Below, one piece after another: positions 25,951 through 34,269 of a DNA stretch of 64,000 nt; position 1 is the stretch's first letter; each line of letters starts with the position of its first letter. The DNA comes from Gammaproteobacteria bacterium (GTDB taxonomy: Bacteria > Pseudomonadota > Gammaproteobacteria > Steroidobacterales > Steroidobacteraceae), in assembly GCA_028293765.1 (NCBI GenBank), contig JAQGOG010000119.1, forward strand, positions 22,764-86,763. Direction: 5' to 3'. The position numbers and the translations under genes were made by a program. The notes under the pieces are model-generated. The model was given only the letters and a program-made list of their open reading frames with translations. It was not told where the DNA came from and made no database searches.

Positions 25951-27951
25951 GTGAATCGACACCTTCGCCTGCTTCCGGTGACTGCACTCCTGTGTTGCGC
26001 TGCTGCCTGCCGCCCGACTTCGCCACCACCGCCACCACCGCCAGTGGCGAGCGCGGAAGGCCGGTTCAGCACGCTCGAGCACGAGTACGCCATTTACATG
26101 ATGAGCCGCTTCCCCGTCGTAGCGACTTACCTCGGCGGTTCGGCTTTCGATCCTTCGCTGGCTCACATCGACGGCAAGCTGCGTGACTACTCGGCAGAGG
26201 CGTTGAAAACCGAAGACGCTCGCCTGAGCGATTTCCGCGACGGCTTCACGGCGCTCGACGCCGGCAAGCTGTCGGCCAGGCGGCGGATCGATCGGTCGGT
26301 CGCGCTGGCGGAGATCGAGTTTCTGCTACACCAACATCAGGTGCGCCGCCACCAGGAGCGCTCGCTCGATTCCTTCGTGGATGAGCCGTTTCGGGGCGTC
26401 GACTGGCAGATCCAGGGCATGACTCCCACCGGCGCTGCGACCTATGGCACGGATGCGGAGTGGCAGGAGGTCATTGCCCGCACCCGGGCGGTACCTGCGT
26501 ATCTTGCGACGGCGGAGCAGCAGATTGCCGCCGGTGTAACGGCAGGTAACACGCCGGACTGGCGGGTTCTGCTGGAGTACGGTTTGCAGAGCACGAGCGC
26601 CGATGCCGAGTATTTCTCGAGGACCCTGCCGCAGCTTGCCGCGACGGACATCGCTTCGCAGCAGCGTGAGACCTTGCTCGAGGGTCTGCAGGCGGCGGCC
26701 AAGGACGCGGCTGCTGCTTACCAACACCTGCGCGCCTTCGTGGCGAGCACATTCTTCGACGCTCCCGCCGGCAAGGATGTGTCTGCGCTCAAGCCACAGT
26801 TTCGCGCCGACCGGTTCGTGTTCGGAGAGACGGAATACAACTGGGCGCTGCATAACAACCTGCGGTTGACCACGACCGCCGGCGACCTGTTCACGCAGTC
26901 GTGGCCGGTCGTCGAGAGCACGCGCGCGACAATGGTCGCCACTGCCCGGGATATCGCGAAGAGTCACAGGTGGAAAGCGCCGGCCGCTGGGCCGGCGCTG
27001 GTCCGGATGGTGTTCGCGAAGCTGAGTCTGGATGCACCCACCAGCGACGCCCAAATGATCGAAGGGTACCGCAAGACCGGTGAGGACCTCGTTGCCTATG
27101 CCCGCAAGACGGGCCTGTTCGATGTCCCGGCGGACTACCGGCTGGATGTTACGGTGACGCCGCCGCCCCTGCAGAATTCCATCGAGGGAGCTGCGTACTA
27201 TCCGGCGCCCCCGTTCAAGAAAACGGGCGTCGGTCGCTTCTATGTCACGCCTACCGGGAACAACCTCGCGGAGTTACGCCAGCAACACAACCGTGCGGCA
27301 ATGGCCGATCTCGCGGCACATGAAGGTTTCCCAGGTCATGACTGGCACTACAAGGTGATGACGCGGTTTCGAGACGGCATCTCGCCGGTGCGCTGGCTCA
27401 CGCCCGGCGCCGTTGAAGACTCATCCTCGATGTGGCAGGACTCGATGGCCGCAGAAGGCTGGGCGCTGTATTCCGAGGCGCTGCTCAGCGAGCCGCAGAG
27501 CTCCGCGCCGAACGGGTTCTATTCGCCGGAGCAGCATCTTTACCAACTTCGAGGGCAGCTCTACAGGGACCTGCGCGTACGCATCGACACTGGAATACAT
27601 ACAGGACGCGTGCAGTTCGATGAGGCGGTGACGTCATTCTCGGAGGTCGTCGATTTTCTGCCCGGCTCCTGTCAGGACGCCAAGGCGCTCAAGGTCGAAG
27701 CCAAGCGTGCGAGCTGCGACGCGGCACGGCGTGCGGTCACGCGCTACTCGCGGTGGCCGACGCAGGCGATCACTTACGAGATGGGCAAGGGTCAGATCCT
27801 CGCGTTACGCCAGCGGGCGCAGCAGGAGTCAGGCGAGCGCTACTCGCCACAGCGCTTCCATCTCGAGTTCATGAAGCAAGGGACCATCCCCGCAGGCTAC
27901 TTCGGCGACGAGTTGTTACAGGCGCTGAAAGGTCCAGTCGCGGCTCAGTGA
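25951..27951 (+). CDS. DUF885 family lipoprotein, putative zinc peptidase
   Basis: 666 residues from GTG 25951, chosen for its AAGGA ribosome site 6 bp upstream and for the lipoprotein signal it opens (LLPVTALLCCAAAC, Cys at about residue 20, followed by a Pro-rich linker). The long helical DUF885 domain carries AAHEGFPGHDWHY at about residue 455, an HExxxH-type zinc motif, and SMAAEGWALYSE downstream, which supplies a further Glu ligand. Related proteins are carboxypeptidase-like metallopeptidases of the cell envelope. It overlaps the end of the convergent HtrA-like gene by 7 bp. Confidence 0.9.
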   Translation: MNRHLRLLPVTALLCCAAACRPTSPPPPPPPVASAEGRFSTLEHEYAIYMMSRFPVVATYLGGSAFDPSLAHIDGKLRDYSAEALKTEDARLSDFRDGFTALDAGKLSARRRIDRSVALAEIEFLLHQHQVRRHQERSLDSFVDEPFRGVDWQIQGMTPTGAATYGTDAEWQEVIARTRAVPAYLATAEQQIAAGVTAGNTPDWRVLLEYGLQSTSADAEYFSRTLPQLAATDIASQQRETLLEGLQAAAKDAAAAYQHLRAFVASTFFDAPAGKDVSALKPQFRADRFVFGETEYNWALHNNLRLTTTAGDLFTQSWPVVESTRATMVATARDIAKSHRWKAPAAGPALVRMVFAKLSLDAPTSDAQMIEGYRKTGEDLVAYARKTGLFDVPADYRLDVTVTPPPLQNSIEGAAYYPAPPFKKTGVGRFYVTPTGNNLAELRQQHNRAAMADLAAHEGFPGHDWHYKVMTRFRDGISPVRWLTPGAVEDSSSMWQDSMAAEGWALYSEALLSEPQSSAPNGFYSPEQHLYQLRGQLYRDLRVRIDTGIHTGRVQFDEAVTSFSEVVDFLPGSCQDAKALKVEAKRASCDAARRAVTRYSRWPTQAITYEMGKGQILALRQRAQQESGERYSPQRFHLEFMKQGTIPAGYFGDELLQALKGPVAAQ

Positions 27952-28919
27952 CGCCTTGGTTTGGTGAGGAAGTCGTCACGATCTGCCGAGGTGACACGGA
28001 TGCGCGAGGTGCTTTTGCCTCGCGCCAATGTCATGAGGACCTCCGCGCCGGCGGGGCCCGTGCTCCAGATTCGGCGGAACAGGTCGGCGAGGTCGGCAAC
28101 GGGCTCGCCCGCGATCTCGAGAACGACATCTCCGAGTCGCACGCCGGCGCGATGGGCCGGTCCATTTTGAGTGAGGCCGCCCACCACGAGATTGCCCTGC
28201 ATGGGCGTCGTGTACATGCCGAGCCAGGGGCGTGGGGCGCGGGCCGGTCGCCCTTGTTTGGTCATGTCTTCGAGAATGGGCTCCAGCAGATCGATAGGCA
28301 CGAACATGTTGGCGTCCAGACTCTCCGCGTCCACGGTTTCCTGCACCAGGAGTGAGCCAACCCCCAGGAGCCGGCCATCCTCGCCGACGAGGGCGGTGCC
28401 TCCCCACTGCGGATGCGGGGGCGACGTGAACAGAGCGTCGTCGAGCAGGTATTCCCAATAGCCAGCGAATTCGCGGCGGGCGATGACCTTCGCATCGAGA
28501 GTGTGCTCGAGGCCGCCATGCCCGATGACGATCACACTGTCACCAACCGTCGTCGTCGCCGCGGACCCGCGTTCGATCGCAGGCACGCCCAGGCGTCCCA
28601 GCGGAAGGATGAGTCCGAAGCCCGTTACCTGATCGTAGGCAAGGGCGTGACCGGGAACGACTGTGCCGTCATGGGTGGTGAGCCAGATCGATTCGGCTTC
28701 CGTAATGAGATAGCCAATGGTCAGGACGAGGCCGTCCGGTCCGATCACCGTTCCGTGGCCAATACGTTCGGTTCCCAGAATGGAGGCGGTGAAGGCGTCT
28801 TCGGGAATCTCGGCATGCACCAGCACTACCGAACGCAGCGCCGAGTCGAGGTCGAAGCGCAGCTCTTCGGGCCGCGGCTGCAGGCGTGGGGGAAAGGCCC
28901 AGTTGCTCGTTTCAGCCAT
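27945..28919 (-). CDS. HtrA-like S1C pseudoprotease with PDZ domain
   Basis: 324 residues: trypsin-like fold (residues about 45-210) plus one PDZ domain (about 235-315, with LTQNGPAHRAGVRLGDVVLE). The HtrA pattern is recognisable but all three catalytic residues are gone: TNxHVV is TIGYLI, the TDLAV Asp is Gly in TGFGLI, and GNSGGPL is QWGGTAL. No signal peptide or membrane anchor is visible, so it is probably cytosolic. A scaffold or peptide-binding role is likely. It lies 97 bp after the RDD gene on the same strand. Confidence 0.86.
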   Translation of the reverse strand: MAETSNWAFPPRLQPRPEELRFDLDSALRSVVLVHAEIPEDAFTASILGTERIGHGTVIGPDGLVLTIGYLITEAESIWLTTHDGTVVPGHALAYDQVTGFGLILPLGRLGVPAIERGSAATTTVGDSVIVIGHGGLEHTLDAKVIARREFAGYWEYLLDDALFTSPPHPQWGGTALVGEDGRLLGVGSLLVQETVDAESLDANMFVPIDLLEPILEDMTKQGRPARAPRPWLGMYTTPMQGNLVVGGLTQNGPAHRAGVRLGDVVLEIAGEPVADLADLFRRIWSTGPAGAEVLMTLARGKSTSRIRVTSADRDDFLTKPRRH

Positions 28920-29016
28920 AAGACGATGCTGCCGCTCGCGGGCAATTTTTTTCCGTGAAGTGGACCCATTCTACGCACCGGGGCGGGAGTTTCGCATCTG
29001 CCACGCGATGCCGCGC

Positions 29017-29475
29017 TCAAGCCTTGACGACGATCGTGTCCGCGATCCTGTCGTGAAGGCACTGTCGCGACTCACCGTAGATCATGAGCGCATCGATCAA
29101 CTCATAAACGATGCCCACTTCCGCGAGCAGCGTAGGCAGCAGGCTGACTACGTTGCGGAGCCAGAACAGCCGCGCCAGGGACGCCGGCGAGCCGTCCTTG
29201 CGCACGACCTTGATGCGGTACAGCCGCTTCCCGATCGACTGGCCATAGCGTTGCATGAGTCGCAAGGTGATCGCCAGCCACACCGTCAATGCGGCCAATG
29301 AAATGCCGGAGCCGATTCCGAGGAAGTCGGCCATCGCAGGGGGAAAAGTGTCCGCGTGCATCACCGCGTCGATGCACGCCGGGACCACTATGGCAGTGAA
29401 GAGCAGTTCGTCAACGGTCGCGGCCTTCAGCCGCGTGGAGCGCTCGGCCGGCTCGCCGGCCGTCGCAGCAACCAT
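29017..29475 (-). CDS. RDD family membrane protein
   Basis: 152 residues with three or four membrane segments. The RDD pattern is visible: RLKAATVDELLFTAIVVPA at the start and the QSIGKRLYRIKVV motif in the middle, with HDRIADTIVV at the end. RDD proteins are small membrane proteins, some with ion-antiport activity, mostly of unknown role. The gene follows the methyltransferase by 9 bp and is presumably co-transcribed with it. Confidence 0.87.
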   Translation of the reverse strand: MVAATAGEPAERSTRLKAATVDELLFTAIVVPACIDAVMHADTFPPAMADFLGIGSGISLAALTVWLAITLRLMQRYGQSIGKRLYRIKVVRKDGSPASLARLFWLRNVVSLLPTLLAEVGIVYELIDALMIYGESRQCLHDRIADTIVVKA

Positions 29476-29484
29476 CGCGACCGA

Positions 29485-30114
29485 TCAGACCGTGTCGGGC
29501 TGGCAGAAGAACAGGTGGGCGGGCAGGACGTTCAGCGGCTCGAACTGCCGCCGGACGTAGCGGAAGATCCTCTGCAGATCCTCCAGAACGCGGGTAGAGA
29601 ACTGGAATACCAGGAACGAGCCGCCGGGCTTCAACACCTCGCAGGTCTTGCGCAGAATGCGCTCGCGCACGGGCGCGGGAATGGTGCTGAAGGGGATACC
29701 GGAAATCACATAGCTCGCATTGCTTTGTCCGTATTGCCGCAGGATCTCGTCCACTGCTTCAGCGGAGGCCTCGACCACGTGCAGCCGCTCGTCCTGGATC
29801 GACGAGCGCAGGTACTTCACGAAATCCGGGTTGGTTTCGATCGCGATCAGCATCGCGTCGGGGCGCATGCGCCGCAGAACCTCAGCCGTGATCCCGCCGA
29901 CTCCCGGACCGTATTCGACGATCACGCGCGCCTGCTCCCAATCGATAGGCTCCAGCAGTTGCTTGATGAGAAAGCGCGAGCTGGGAATGATCGAGCCGAG
30001 CATCCGCGGATGGCGAAAAAAGTTGCGGGCAAAAAGCAGGGCGCCCCCGCTTGGTGACCGGACTGCTGTTCTTTGATTGTTCGTCACGTCGTAACCCGCC
30101 TGGCTGGTGCCCAT
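29485..30114 (-). CDS. Class I SAM methyltransferase, phospholipid N-methyltransferase-like
   Basis: 209 residues from ATG 30114, preferred over upstream in-frame codons because GGGAG lies 6 bp before it. The SAM-binding motif I VIVEYGPGVGGIT, LIAIETNPDFVKYL and SGIPFSTIP match PmtA-like phosphatidylethanolamine N-methyltransferases, as does the start RNFFRHPRMLGSIIPSS. It may methylate PE towards phosphatidylcholine, or be an rRNA-dimethylase-like relative with another substrate. First gene of a unit with the RDD protein. Confidence 0.82.
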   Translation of the reverse strand: MGTSQAGYDVTNNQRTAVRSPSGGALLFARNFFRHPRMLGSIIPSSRFLIKQLLEPIDWEQARVIVEYGPGVGGITAEVLRRMRPDAMLIAIETNPDFVKYLRSSIQDERLHVVEASAEAVDEILRQYGQSNASYVISGIPFSTIPAPVRERILRKTCEVLKPGGSFLVFQFSTRVLEDLQRIFRYVRRQFEPLNVLPAHLFFCQPDTV

Positions 30115-30491
30115 TCCAAACTCCCACATTATGCGTAAGTTCCGGGATGCGCGTCTCAAGAAGAGTGCGCTAAGCGCTCCGTGCGGACTTTCACCCTTTC
30201 GCGTCCGGCAATCTATAGCAATAATTGACACCGGTTACCACTGAGGAATTTCCGCGTGCTGGTTGCGCTCGGGGCGACAGCGTGCCCAACTTCGCGGATA
30301 AGGTAAAGGTCGTGCCCGTCCAGAGCGCCACACCTCGCTCTATCGACGGACGTTATGTTGCGGATGAGCACGCGACCGCATTGCAGGTGAAGCCAACGCA
30401 CAACGGGCGCTTCCCGTCGACATCCAGATCAGGGACCGCTCTGGCCGGCGCGCAATCTTCTTGCTGTATGAGGTGGTGCTGCCTCAGGCGC
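30115..30491. other. Intergenic region without a recognisable gene
   Basis: 377 bp between two leftward units. It should contain the methyltransferase promoter and the end of the SUI1/GST transcript. Short open frames here show no family resemblance. A GGAAC (minus strand) occurs, but its partner is AGTT rather than CGTT and it overlaps the ribosome site, so I do not call a promoter. Confidence 0.45.
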
Positions 30492-30827
30492 CTAGCCGCC
30501 CGACCGTTTGGCGTCGTAGCCGAGCTTCTGCAGCTCGGCTACCAGACGGTCGCGGTGATCCCCCTGGATCTCTATGGTGCCGTCCTTCACGGCGCCCCCG
30601 GCGCCGCACAGCCTCTTGAGCCGTGTGGCGAGCTCGTCCAGCTCGGTGCCCGCCAGCGGCAGCCCGGAAACGACCGAAACGCCTTTACCGCTTCGGCCGG
30701 AGACTTCCCGGCCGACCCGCACCCTGGCCGGGCCTGTCTTTGCCACCCCCGGAGCCCGAGTGACCGTCCTGAAGCGCGGCTGGTCTTCGTGAATGACGAC
30801 GCCGCGAAAAGTGTGTTTGGGTTTCAT
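30492..30827 (-). CDS. SUI1/YciH family translation-initiation-factor-like protein
   Basis: 111 residues: a basic N-terminal tail, then the SUI1/eIF1 fold with VSVVSGLPLAGTELDELATR, KRLCGAGGAVKDGTIEIQGD and RLVAELQKLGYDAKRSGG. In E. coli, YciH influences start-codon selection on the 30S subunit; the role here is inferred. Its ATG overlaps the stop of the upstream GST gene (ATGA, 30824-30827), so the two are translationally coupled. Confidence 0.92.
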   Translation of the reverse strand: MKPKHTFRGVVIHEDQPRFRTVTRAPGVAKTGPARVRVGREVSGRSGKGVSVVSGLPLAGTELDELATRLKRLCGAGGAVKDGTIEIQGDHRDRLVAELQKLGYDAKRSGG

Positions 30828-31501
30828 GGGAGGTTGAACAGCCGTTTGCGGTCTTCAGCCGACAGCGGCTGCGAAAAGTTGGCCAGATCCTTGCCCACGT
30901 CGGCGCCTTTGCGCACGGCCGGACGGGCTCCGACGGCGTCGAACCAGCGTTTCACATTCGGATAGTCGTTCAGGTCCTGCCCTTGCCAGTCATACCGCAC
31001 GACCCAGGGCCATGCCGCGATGTCGGCAATCGAGTAGGCGCCGGCGAGGTACTCGTGCTTGGCCAGCTGCTTGTCCATGACCTGGTAGAGCCGCGTCACT
31101 TCGTTGCGGAAGCGGCGCATGGGGTATTCGATCTTCTCGGGCGCATAGCGCAGGAAATGATGCGCCTGGCCGGCCATCGGGCCCAGGCCGCCTACCTGCC
31201 AGTAGACCCATTGCAGTACCCGATATTTCCCCGCGGTGTCGGCGGGGAGCAGCTTCCCGGTCTTCTCGGCGAGGTACTGCAGGATGGCACCGGATTCGAA
31301 CACCGTAATGGGCCCTCCCGCGGCGCCGTGGTCGACGATTGCGGGCATCTTGTTGTTCGGGTTGATGGCGTCGTATTCCGGCGTAGACTGGTCACCCTTG
31401 TTGATGTTCACGGGAACCACGTTGTAGGGGAGGCCGCACTCCTCGAGCATGATCGTGATCTTCTTGCCGTTGCCGGTCGGCCAGAAGTAGACGTCTATCA
31501 T
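30824..31501 (-). CDS. Glutathione S-transferase, YfcG/Nu-class-like
   Basis: 225 residues. N-terminal thioredoxin fold with MIDVYFWPTGNGKKITIMLE, INPNNKMPAIVD and the glutathione-binding VFESGAILQYLAEK; C-terminal helical domain with YSIADIAAWPWV. The TxNGxK start and INPNNK motif are those of YfcG-type enzymes, which have disulfide-bond reductase activity with glutathione rather than classical conjugation. Coupled to the downstream SUI1 gene; divergent from ku. Confidence 0.9.
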   Translation of the reverse strand: MIDVYFWPTGNGKKITIMLEECGLPYNVVPVNINKGDQSTPEYDAINPNNKMPAIVDHGAAGGPITVFESGAILQYLAEKTGKLLPADTAGKYRVLQWVYWQVGGLGPMAGQAHHFLRYAPEKIEYPMRRFRNEVTRLYQVMDKQLAKHEYLAGAYSIADIAAWPWVVRYDWQGQDLNDYPNVKRWFDAVGARPAVRKGADVGKDLANFSQPLSAEDRKRLFNLP

Positions 31502-31591
31502 GAGGTCTCCCGTTCGTGTGTTCGCAGCGTGTATTTTACCCGTTATGGGACCAGGGTCGGAACTTGCTGAGGAAAACTCGAGGGCAATTTC

Positions 31592-32464
31592 ATGGCTGCA
31601 CGATCAATAGCGTCACTCACCGTTTCCTTCGGGCTGGTCGCGATTCCCGTGAAACTCTATTCGGCGACCCGCAATACCGCTTCCATCCGCTTCAACCTGC
31701 TTCACAAGAAGGACGGCTCGCGGCTCAAGCAGCAGTACATCTGTGTGAAGGAGGGCGTCGTCGTGGACCGGGACGAGATCGTCAAGGGTTACGAGTTCGC
31801 GAAGGACCAGTACGTGCAGTTCACGCCCGAGGAGATCAAGGCGCTGGAGGAGGCCGGCAGCCACAGCATCGACGTCCATGAGTTCGTGCCGCTGGAGTCG
31901 GTGGACCCGGTCTATTTCAACACGACGTATTACCTCGCGCCCGACAAGGGGGGCGCCAAGCCTTACACGTTGTTCGTAACAGCCTTGCGTGACAAGAAGC
32001 GCTGCGCCGTTGGGCGTTGGGCCACCCGGGGCAGAGATCACGTGGTCATCCTGAGGCCGATCGAGAATGCGCTGGCATTACATCAGCTGCACTTCGCCCC
32101 GGAGGTGCTGCCGGTGAGCGAGTTGGGTGTGGAGGAGGCGAAAGTGCGGGAGCCTGAGCTGAAGCTCGCGGAGCAGCTCATCGATCAGCAGACGACCGAT
32201 CACTTCGATCCGAGCGCCTACACTGATGAGGTCAAGGCCAGAATCGAGGCGGCTATCCAGAAGAAAGTGGAGGGCGAGCAGATCACTGTGGCCGAACCGC
32301 TGCCTGCGTCGGATGGTAAGGTGATCGATCTCATGGACGCGCTGCGCGCGAGCCTCAAGCGCAACACGCATGCGCGTGGCGAGACGGCGCGGCTCGGCGA
32401 GCGTAAGCCACCCAAGCGCGTGCACAAGAAGGTTGCCGGTTCCGGTAAGGCTTCCGGCCGATAA
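31592..32464 (+). CDS. ku: Ku protein (non-homologous end joining)
   Basis: 290-residue bacterial Ku homodimer subunit. It starts MAARSIASLTVSFGLVAIPV, contains HKKDGSRLKQQYICVKEGVVV and YYLAPDKGGAKPYTLF and ends in a basic tail (KPPKRVHKKVAGSGKASGR). Ku forms a ring on double-strand DNA ends and recruits LigD. No ligD lies in this window, so the partner must be elsewhere. GAGGG ribosome site. The next gene follows by 19 bp and is probably co-transcribed. Confidence 0.95.
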   Translation: MAARSIASLTVSFGLVAIPVKLYSATRNTASIRFNLLHKKDGSRLKQQYICVKEGVVVDRDEIVKGYEFAKDQYVQFTPEEIKALEEAGSHSIDVHEFVPLESVDPVYFNTTYYLAPDKGGAKPYTLFVTALRDKKRCAVGRWATRGRDHVVILRPIENALALHQLHFAPEVLPVSELGVEEAKVREPELKLAEQLIDQQTTDHFDPSAYTDEVKARIEAAIQKKVEGEQITVAEPLPASDGKVIDLMDALRASLKRNTHARGETARLGERKPPKRVHKKVAGSGKASGR

Positions 32465-32483
32465 TCCCCGACCGGGATCATTC

Positions 32484-33335
32484 GTGCATTCCTACGGTGT
32501 CAGCGATGTTGAGCGGCTGCTGCACTTGTCGCGCGGCACGATTCGCGGACTCGTCTCTCGTGGTTTCGTGTCGCCGGTGCGGGGGCCGCGACGCGAGTAT
32601 CGCTTCTCATTTCAGGATCTGATCGTCCTGCGTACCGCGCGGGCGCTAGTGCAGGCCAATGTACCGGTGCGCCGTATTGGCCGCTCGCTCAATGCTCTGC
32701 GGCGGCGACTGCCGAAGTCGGTGCCGCTCACCGGTTTCACCATCTGCGCGGTTGGCCATGAAGTCGTCGTTCGCAAAGGCGGCAGCCGCTGGCAGGCCGA
32801 GTCCGGTCAATACCTGTTGGAGCTGGATGTCAGCGTTGCCGGTGATTCGTTGCAGATCGTCGAGATCAAGCGCCGCTCCGAGCCTGCGCGCGACAGCGAT
32901 GACGCCGGGAATGGCTCCGTGCATGTCGAGGCGCAGACCTGGTTCGAACACGGACTGTCGGCGGAGGAGGGGGACATAGGCAAGGCGTTGGAGGCCTACG
33001 AACGTTGCCGGGCCCTCGACGCCCGTCACGGCGCCGCGCGAATCAACCTCGGCCGGCTGTATCATGAGGCCGGACGTTTCGAGGAGGCGCAGCGCGTGTA
33101 CCACGAAGCCCTGCGCGAGTGCGAGCCCGATCCAACGCTGTTCTTCAATCTGGGCGTGTTGTTGGAAGACACCGCGCGCAATGACGAGGCGATCGAGGCT
33201 TACCTGCAGGCGCTCACCGAGGATCCGGATTTCGCCGACGCGCACTTCAACCTCGCGCGCCTGTATGAATCGCTCGGCAAGCCGCAACATGCGATCCGAC
33301 ATCTGGGCGTCTATCGGCGCCTGCTCAAGGCTTAA
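32484..33335 (+). CDS. MerR-type DNA-binding domain fused to TPR repeats
   Basis: 283 residues from GTG 32484 (the first in-frame start after the Ku stop; ribosome site weak). The N-terminus is a MerR-like winged helix (YGVSDVERLLHLSRGTIRGL, YRFSFQDLIVLRTARAL). After a linker come at least three tetratricopeptide units (residues about 155-280: GKALEAYERCRALD, AARINLGRLYHEAGRFEEA, TLFFNLGVLLEDTARNDEA, ADAHFNLARLYESLGKPQHA). It looks like a DNA-binding adaptor. The link with ku suggests a role in end joining or its control, which is not proven. Confidence 0.82.
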   Translation: MHSYGVSDVERLLHLSRGTIRGLVSRGFVSPVRGPRREYRFSFQDLIVLRTARALVQANVPVRRIGRSLNALRRRLPKSVPLTGFTICAVGHEVVVRKGGSRWQAESGQYLLELDVSVAGDSLQIVEIKRRSEPARDSDDAGNGSVHVEAQTWFEHGLSAEEGDIGKALEAYERCRALDARHGAARINLGRLYHEAGRFEEAQRVYHEALRECEPDPTLFFNLGVLLEDTARNDEAIEAYLQALTEDPDFADAHFNLARLYESLGKPQHAIRHLGVYRRLLKA

Positions 33336-33425
33336 CGCACGCTGAACGGCGGGACGTTTGTCGCTGTTGCCGCGCACGAAAATCGTGCGACTCGATGTAT
33401 AACTTCTAACCGCTAAGTCCGAGCG

Positions 33426-33450
33426 GGAACCGGGAGGCCGGGTGGGCGTT
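33426..33450 (+). promoter_or_regulatory. Candidate ECF-type promoter for the PepSY gene
   Basis: GGAAC (33426-33430), 16-bp spacer, CGTT (33447-33450), an exact match to GGAAC-N16-CGTT, 38 bp before the ATG at 33489. The expected start near 33457 leaves a leader of about 30 nt with a GGAGGA ribosome site. A 7-bp hairpin (CGCACGA/TCGTGCG, 33373-33389) lies just upstream. Confidence 0.55.
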
Positions 33451-33488
33451 TCTGTACCCGTGAACAGCAACCCGAGTGGAGGATAAAC

Positions 33489-34022
33489 ATGACTAACAAA
33501 CCAACAGCACTCCTGGCGGCCCTTGCCATGGGCTTTGCCGTCAGCGCGGCGCAGTCCGCGAATGCGACGCATGAAGAGGCGGCGCTCAGCAACGCCAAGG
33601 TATCTCTCAACCAGGCCATTGGCATGGCCGAACAGCAGGGCAGCGGCCAGGCGATCAGCGCCGAGTACGAGCCGCACAAGGGCGCGGCCGGCCATTATGA
33701 AATCAAGGTACTGAGCAGCGACGGCACGAAACTCGTCAAGTATCGCCTCAGCCCCAACACCGGCAAGGTGACGCAGGCCGACAACGAGCCGTTCGAGAAG
33801 GTCTTTACGCGCATCAAGCCGAATTCCATTCAGAATGCCCCGACGTCGTTGAAGAGCGCGATCACGACCGCCGAGGCGCAATCTGGCGGCAAGGCTGTCG
33901 ATGCGTCCGTGGATCGTGACGGCGATCAGGTGAAGTACACCGTGAAGGTTGTCAAGGCCGATGGCACCACGGAGAAGATCAAGGTGAATGGCGCGGACGG
34001 CAAGGTTGCGTCTGCGAAGTAA
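33489..34022 (+). CDS. Exported double PepSY domain protein
   Basis: 177 residues with a signal peptide (LLAALAMGFAVSAAQSANA) and two PepSY-like units (about 35-100 and 110-177) with similar starts, VSLNQAIGMAEQQ and TSLKSAITTAEAQ, and similar ends in a KVTQADNEPF/KVASAK strand. PepSY domains are often peptidase inhibitors or envelope sensors. Strong ribosome site GGAGGA, its own ECF-type promoter and an intrinsic terminator make it a single-gene transcript, probably stress-induced. Confidence 0.87.
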   Translation: MTNKPTALLAALAMGFAVSAAQSANATHEEAALSNAKVSLNQAIGMAEQQGSGQAISAEYEPHKGAAGHYEIKVLSSDGTKLVKYRLSPNTGKVTQADNEPFEKVFTRIKPNSIQNAPTSLKSAITTAEAQSGGKAVDASVDRDGDQVKYTVKVVKADGTTEKIKVNGADGKVASAK

Positions 34023-34074
34023 CATTGATGTGAGTCGACGTTAGTCTTTCGCTGCGGCGGAGAATCGGTCGTAG

Positions 34075-34113
34075 CGGGCCGCGTGTTTTCGCAAGGACAC
34101 GCGGCCCGTTTTT
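34075..34113 (+). terminator. Rho-independent terminator after the PepSY gene
   Basis: 12-bp perfect stem CGGGCCGCGTGT / ACACGCGGCCCG (34075-34086 with 34097-34108), 10-nt loop, followed directly by TTTTT. The best intrinsic terminator in the window. Confidence 0.9.
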
Positions 34114-34269
34114 CCTTCAGAGGCAACCTGATCCGCGCGGTGGCCGCGGGCGCCGAGGTTGCCCAAGGCTGGATCGCCGCAGCCGTCCCGCTGTGTGCAG
34201 GCGATGCTTTATCATGGCCGTCTCGCCCCGGCGGAGCTTCGGTCGGGGCGCATAGGAAATGCCGACACC

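Noticed and set aside
30118..30142. ECF promoter before the methyltransferase
   Set aside because: GGAAC is followed after 16 bp by AGTT, not CGTT, and the box would overlap the ribosome site.
30213..30401. Possible 62-codon gene in the 30.1-30.5 kb gap
   Set aside because: No ribosome site, no recognisable domain and coding-like composition absent.
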